Assembly (NCBI RefSeq): GCF_002979915.1 | Contig: NZ_PCQA01000002.1 | Location: 552,838-616,837, forward strand | DNA length: 64,000 nt | DNA from: Arthrobacter sp. MYb213 | Lineage (GTDB): Bacteria; Actinomycetota; Actinomycetes; Actinomycetales; Micrococcaceae | Direction: 5' to 3' | In this document: positions 62,090-64,000 of the stretch, piece by piece | Layout: every line of letters begins with the position of its first letter | Position numbering within the stretch: the first letter of the stretch is position 1 | The notes under the pieces: model-generated | The model's database searches: none | What the model was told of the DNA's origin: nothing | The model's input: only the letters and a program-made list of their open reading frames with translations | Position numbers and translations under genes: made by a program

Positions 62090-62833
62090 TTAACGCCCCT
62101 CCTGACGATCAATTATTTGTTCAAGTTCTTCTACCGCAGGTTCATAAGATCCAGCATCAGAGGCTCTCCATCCGAAGGTCGTAATCCGATCTTCAAACTG
62201 ATCTGATTCCATAAATCGATGAGCAAAATCGTTGTTCTGTTTACGAACCACTCGCCACTGAACTTCGTCAGCAGAAGTATCAGAATGCGCTTCGGTAAAT
62301 ACCGTTGCATACCGAACCAACATATAGTCCATGCGTACGAAACGCACGACAGCTGAAGAATTTTTCTGTTCTCCCTTGAGCAACTCAATGATTTCGTCAT
62401 CGCTCATCACTTTGCGTTTGCTTTGGGAGACTGAGACGAAGTCTTTCCGTGCCGACGTTCGTTGATCAGACTTCAGCTTGTTGTACCTAGACAAATAAGC
62501 TGTCGATACGTTCTGGCTAAGCTTCTGAATACGTGACTGGGCTAGGCTTCCTTTATTGCCCCGGCGTTCAATCGCAGTCACTGGAATCCATTCAGACTCA
62601 ACAGTTTTTCCGTCTGAATTGACAGAGCGATTCCGAACCTCGAGGAAGTAGTCCTTCTTCTGAATATTCGGAGCAAAGACGTTCCATTTTTGGCTGAAGT
62701 ATGGGGACAACGCGCTTTTGACCGGGCTTGATGCTTCAACCGACATCGATAGAGCAACTGTTGTATAGCCGAGCACCATAACTAAGGCCGCTATAACTGC
62801 CATAAATCGTTTTTTCTGACCTTGTTTGGCCAT
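62090..62833 (-). CDS. DUF5819-family membrane-anchored protein
   Basis: 247 residues with one N-terminal helix (FMAVIAALVMVLGYTTVALS). The family landmark is SQKWNVFAPNIQKKDYFLEV, which is the F-S-Q-x-W-x-x-F-A-P-N-P pattern of DUF5819. The remainder is charged and soluble (SDDEIIELLKGEQKNSSAVV). It lies directly upstream of the HTTM gene (3-base gap), and DUF5819 and HTTM proteins are repeatedly paired in actinobacteria, so they likely act together. Function unknown. AT-rich codon use compared with neighbours. Confidence 0.75.
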   Translation of the reverse strand: MAKQGQKKRFMAVIAALVMVLGYTTVALSMSVEASSPVKSALSPYFSQKWNVFAPNIQKKDYFLEVRNRSVNSDGKTVESEWIPVTAIERRGNKGSLAQSRIQKLSQNVSTAYLSRYNKLKSDQRTSARKDFVSVSQSKRKVMSDDEIIELLKGEQKNSSAVVRFVRMDYMLVRYATVFTEAHSDTSADEVQWRVVRKQNNDFAHRFMESDQFEDRITTFGWRASDAGSYEPAVEELEQIIDRQEGR

Positions 62834-63068
62834 TGTTACCTCTCGAACGCCCGATCATTCCGTAAACTGTCTGCTGAATCATTCAAGATTCTCACCAATC
62901 TTTTTCATGAACTCCGAAGTCTCATGATTATTGGTTGTGTCGTCTTACAGTTCAAGAACTATTTGTTCTCCATTGCAAACGCCAACAATTTTCAACCTTG
63001 TATGAAACAAATCTACGGTAATCCAACTTCACAGAATTCTGGGATACAAAATTTCGCGAAGATAAAAA
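62834..63068. other. AT-rich intergenic region
   Basis: Low-GC stretch upstream of the DUF5819 gene, containing its promoter by position. No protein family was recognised in the frames that are open here, and no repeat was found. Confidence 0.4.
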
Positions 63069-63111
63069 GTCTTGAGCTGGGCAACATTTATCTGCTGCCC
63101 AGCCCAAGACT
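63069..63111 (-). terminator. Terminator of the surface protein gene
   Basis: AGTCTTG-GCTGGGCA (63069-63084) pairs with TGCCCAGC-CAAGACT (63096-63111), with single mismatched bases. On the minus strand it is followed by TTTTTATC. It lies 22 bases past the stop at 63133. Confidence 0.85.
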
Positions 63112-63132
63112 ATCGTGCTAATTTATGACCGA

Positions 63133-64000
63133 TTAGGCCTTCTTGCGACGGATGAACGTAACTGCTCCACCCACAACTACGAGCAACAGTGCGATTCCGC
63201 CAATGATAAGTGGTGAGCTTGTGCCGGTATCGGCCAGGCGGTCCTTCTTATCGTTGTTGTTCTTGGAATCTCCATTGTTCGAGCCATCGGAATCAGAGCC
63301 GTCAGCGTCAGTTGCATCAGCATCAGTTGCATCAGCATCAGTTGCATCAGCATCAGTTGCGTCAGCGTCTACTGCATCAGCATCAGTTGCGTCAGCGTCT
63401 ACTGCATCGGTCGCGTCAGCGTCAGTTGCATCAGCATCAGTTGCGTCAGCGTCAGTTGCATCAGCATCAGTTGCGTCAGCGTCTACCGCATCGGTCGCGT
63501 CAGCGTCAGTTGCATCAGCATCAGTTGCGTCAGCGTCTACCGCATCGGTCGCGTCAGCATCAGTTGCGTCAGCATCTACAGCGTCAGTTGCGTCAGCATC
63601 TACAGCGTCAGTTGCGTCAGCATCTACTGCATCGGTCGCGTCAGCGTCAGTTGCATCAGCATCAGTTGCGTCAGCGTCAGTTGCATCAGCATCAGTTGCG
63701 TCAGCGTCTACCGCATCGGTCGCGTCAGCGTCAGTTGCATCAGCATCAGTTGCGTCAGCGTCTACCGCATCGGTCGCGTCAGCATCAGTTGCGTCAGCAT
63801 CTACAGCGTCAGTTGCGTCAGCATCTACAGCGTCAGTTGCGTCAGCATCTACTGCATCGGTCGCGTCAGCGTCAGTTGCATCAGCATCAGTTGCGTCAGC
63901 GTCAGTTGCATCAGCATCAGTTGCGTCAGCGTCAGTTGCATCAGCATCAGTTGCGTCAGCGTCTACTGCATCGGTCGCGTCAGCGTCAGTTGCATCAGCC
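63133..64000 (-). CDS. Sortase-anchored surface protein with Asp/Ala/Thr repeat stalk (5' end outside window)
   Basis: Only the C-terminal 288 residues are in the window. The end is a cell-wall sorting signal: DRLADTGTSSPL (LADTG, a LAxTG class E-type motif), a hydrophobic helix (IIGGIALLLVVVGGAV) and the basic tail FIRRKKA. Before it is a Ser/Asn/Asp/Gly spacer (about SDSDGSNNGDSKNNNDK). Everything upstream to 64000 is a low-complexity stalk of DADAT/DADAV units, with Asp at nearly every second or third residue and no Lys, Arg or aromatics. Such a stalk is extended, strongly negative and could bind calcium. The start and the N-terminal binding domain lie beyond the window. Confidence 0.88.
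   Translation of the reverse strand, partial: ADATDADATDAVDADATDADATDADATDADATDADATDADATDADATDAVDADATDAVDADATDAVDADATDADATDAVDADATDADATDADATDAVDADATDADATDADATDADATDADATDAVDADATDAVDADATDAVDADATDADATDAVDADATDADATDADATDAVDADATDADATDADATDADATDADATDAVDADATDADAVDADATDADATDADATDADATDADGSDSDGSNNGDSKNNNDKKDRLADTGTSSPLIIGGIALLLVVVGGAVTFIRRKKA
63307..64000 (-). repeat. DADAT-coding repeat tract with exact 225-bp tandem duplication
   Basis: The tract encodes D-A-D-A-T/V units from 15- to 24-base elements (GCGTCAGCGTC, GTTGCATCAGCATCA and variants). On top of this, bases 63421-63645 and 63646-63870 are identical, and a third copy starts at 63871 and stays identical for about 62 bases before changing. The 225-base length is 75 codons, so reading frame is kept. 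Confidence 0.9.

Noticed and set aside
62822..63121. A 99-codon plus-strand frame in the AT-rich gap
   Set aside because: It overlaps the start of the DUF5819 gene and the terminator, has no ribosome site and no recognisable composition.
63307..64000. CRISPR-like appearance of regular repeats at the window end
   Set aside because: Repeats are contiguous, without unique spacers, and code for DADAT units in one frame ending in a sortase signal.

Overview
The window is a gene-dense stretch of an actinomycete chromosome. It looks most like a Micrococcaceae genome of the Arthrobacter/Glutamicibacter type. Pointers are a cell-surface protein ending in a class E-type LADTG sorting signal, a DtxR/IdeR-type iron box, a FepC-like ATPase fused to a siderophore-interacting reductase, a tandem glycine riboswitch, actinobacterial HtaA-domain and Vms1/eRF1-like proteins, and moderate GC (by eye mid-50s percent, clearly lower near 61.1-63.1 kb). 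The genus is an inference from remembered protein resemblance; no search was run. No rRNA, tRNA, CRISPR array, prophage or complete insertion sequence was seen.

Layout: 1-2.4 kb, the 3' part of an FAD-linked oxidase, a small membrane protein and a free-standing HtaA haem-binding domain. 2.6-7.0 kb, TatB-like protein, LytR-CpsA-Psr cell-wall ligase, LysR regulator, a small unknown gene and an SdhL-type shikimate dehydrogenase. 7.1-7.5 kb, a scar joining a broken rifampin ADP-ribosyltransferase (arr) to a fragment of an aldehyde dehydrogenase. 7.8-11.1 kb, an amine oxidase-cupin-aldehyde dehydrogenase operon, probably for polyamine-type amines. 11.1-20 kb, a TagF-like transferase, orphan ZnuA-type zinc lipoprotein with Zur-like boxes, YibE/F protein, CPBP protease, Vms1-like protein, Old Yellow Enzyme and MgtE.

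20.2-27.9 kb is a metabolic block for one-carbon units: gcvP-gcvT-gcvH-glyA and then sdaA. Glycine is cleaved, interconverted with serine, and serine is deaminated to pyruvate. A tandem glycine riboswitch with its own promoter lies in front of gcvP. 27.9-35.8 kb holds hydrolases, an RNase H fused to an NTF2-like domain, a glutathionyl-hydroquinone-reductase-like protein, and two divergent MarR-controlled pairs (FMN reductase/MarR and ABC exporter/MarR) with visible inverted repeats.

35.9-41.9 kb is a siderophore uptake locus: ATPase-SIP fusion, two FecCD permeases, and a lipoprotein behind an iron box, interrupted by a metallo-beta-lactamase-fold gene on the other strand. 42-52.7 kb contains an FtsX-type ABC pair, a thioredoxin-like protein, an orphan YqaJ-type exonuclease, MscS, a secreted AMIN-like protein, PhzF, a DHA2 transporter, an 11-mer-repeat LEA-like protein, DoxX, TetR and an acyl-CoA dehydrogenase. 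52.7-61 kb has HrpB helicase, alpha/beta hydrolase, an acidic 47-residue protein, a GH79-like lipoprotein, an aldo/keto reductase and a succinate-semialdehyde dehydrogenase (which could finish the GABA route begun by the amine oxidase operon). The end, 61.1-64 kb, is an HTTM/DUF5819 membrane pair and the C-terminal part of a sortase-anchored protein whose stalk is an Asp/Ala/Thr repeat built from an exact 225-bp tandem duplication.
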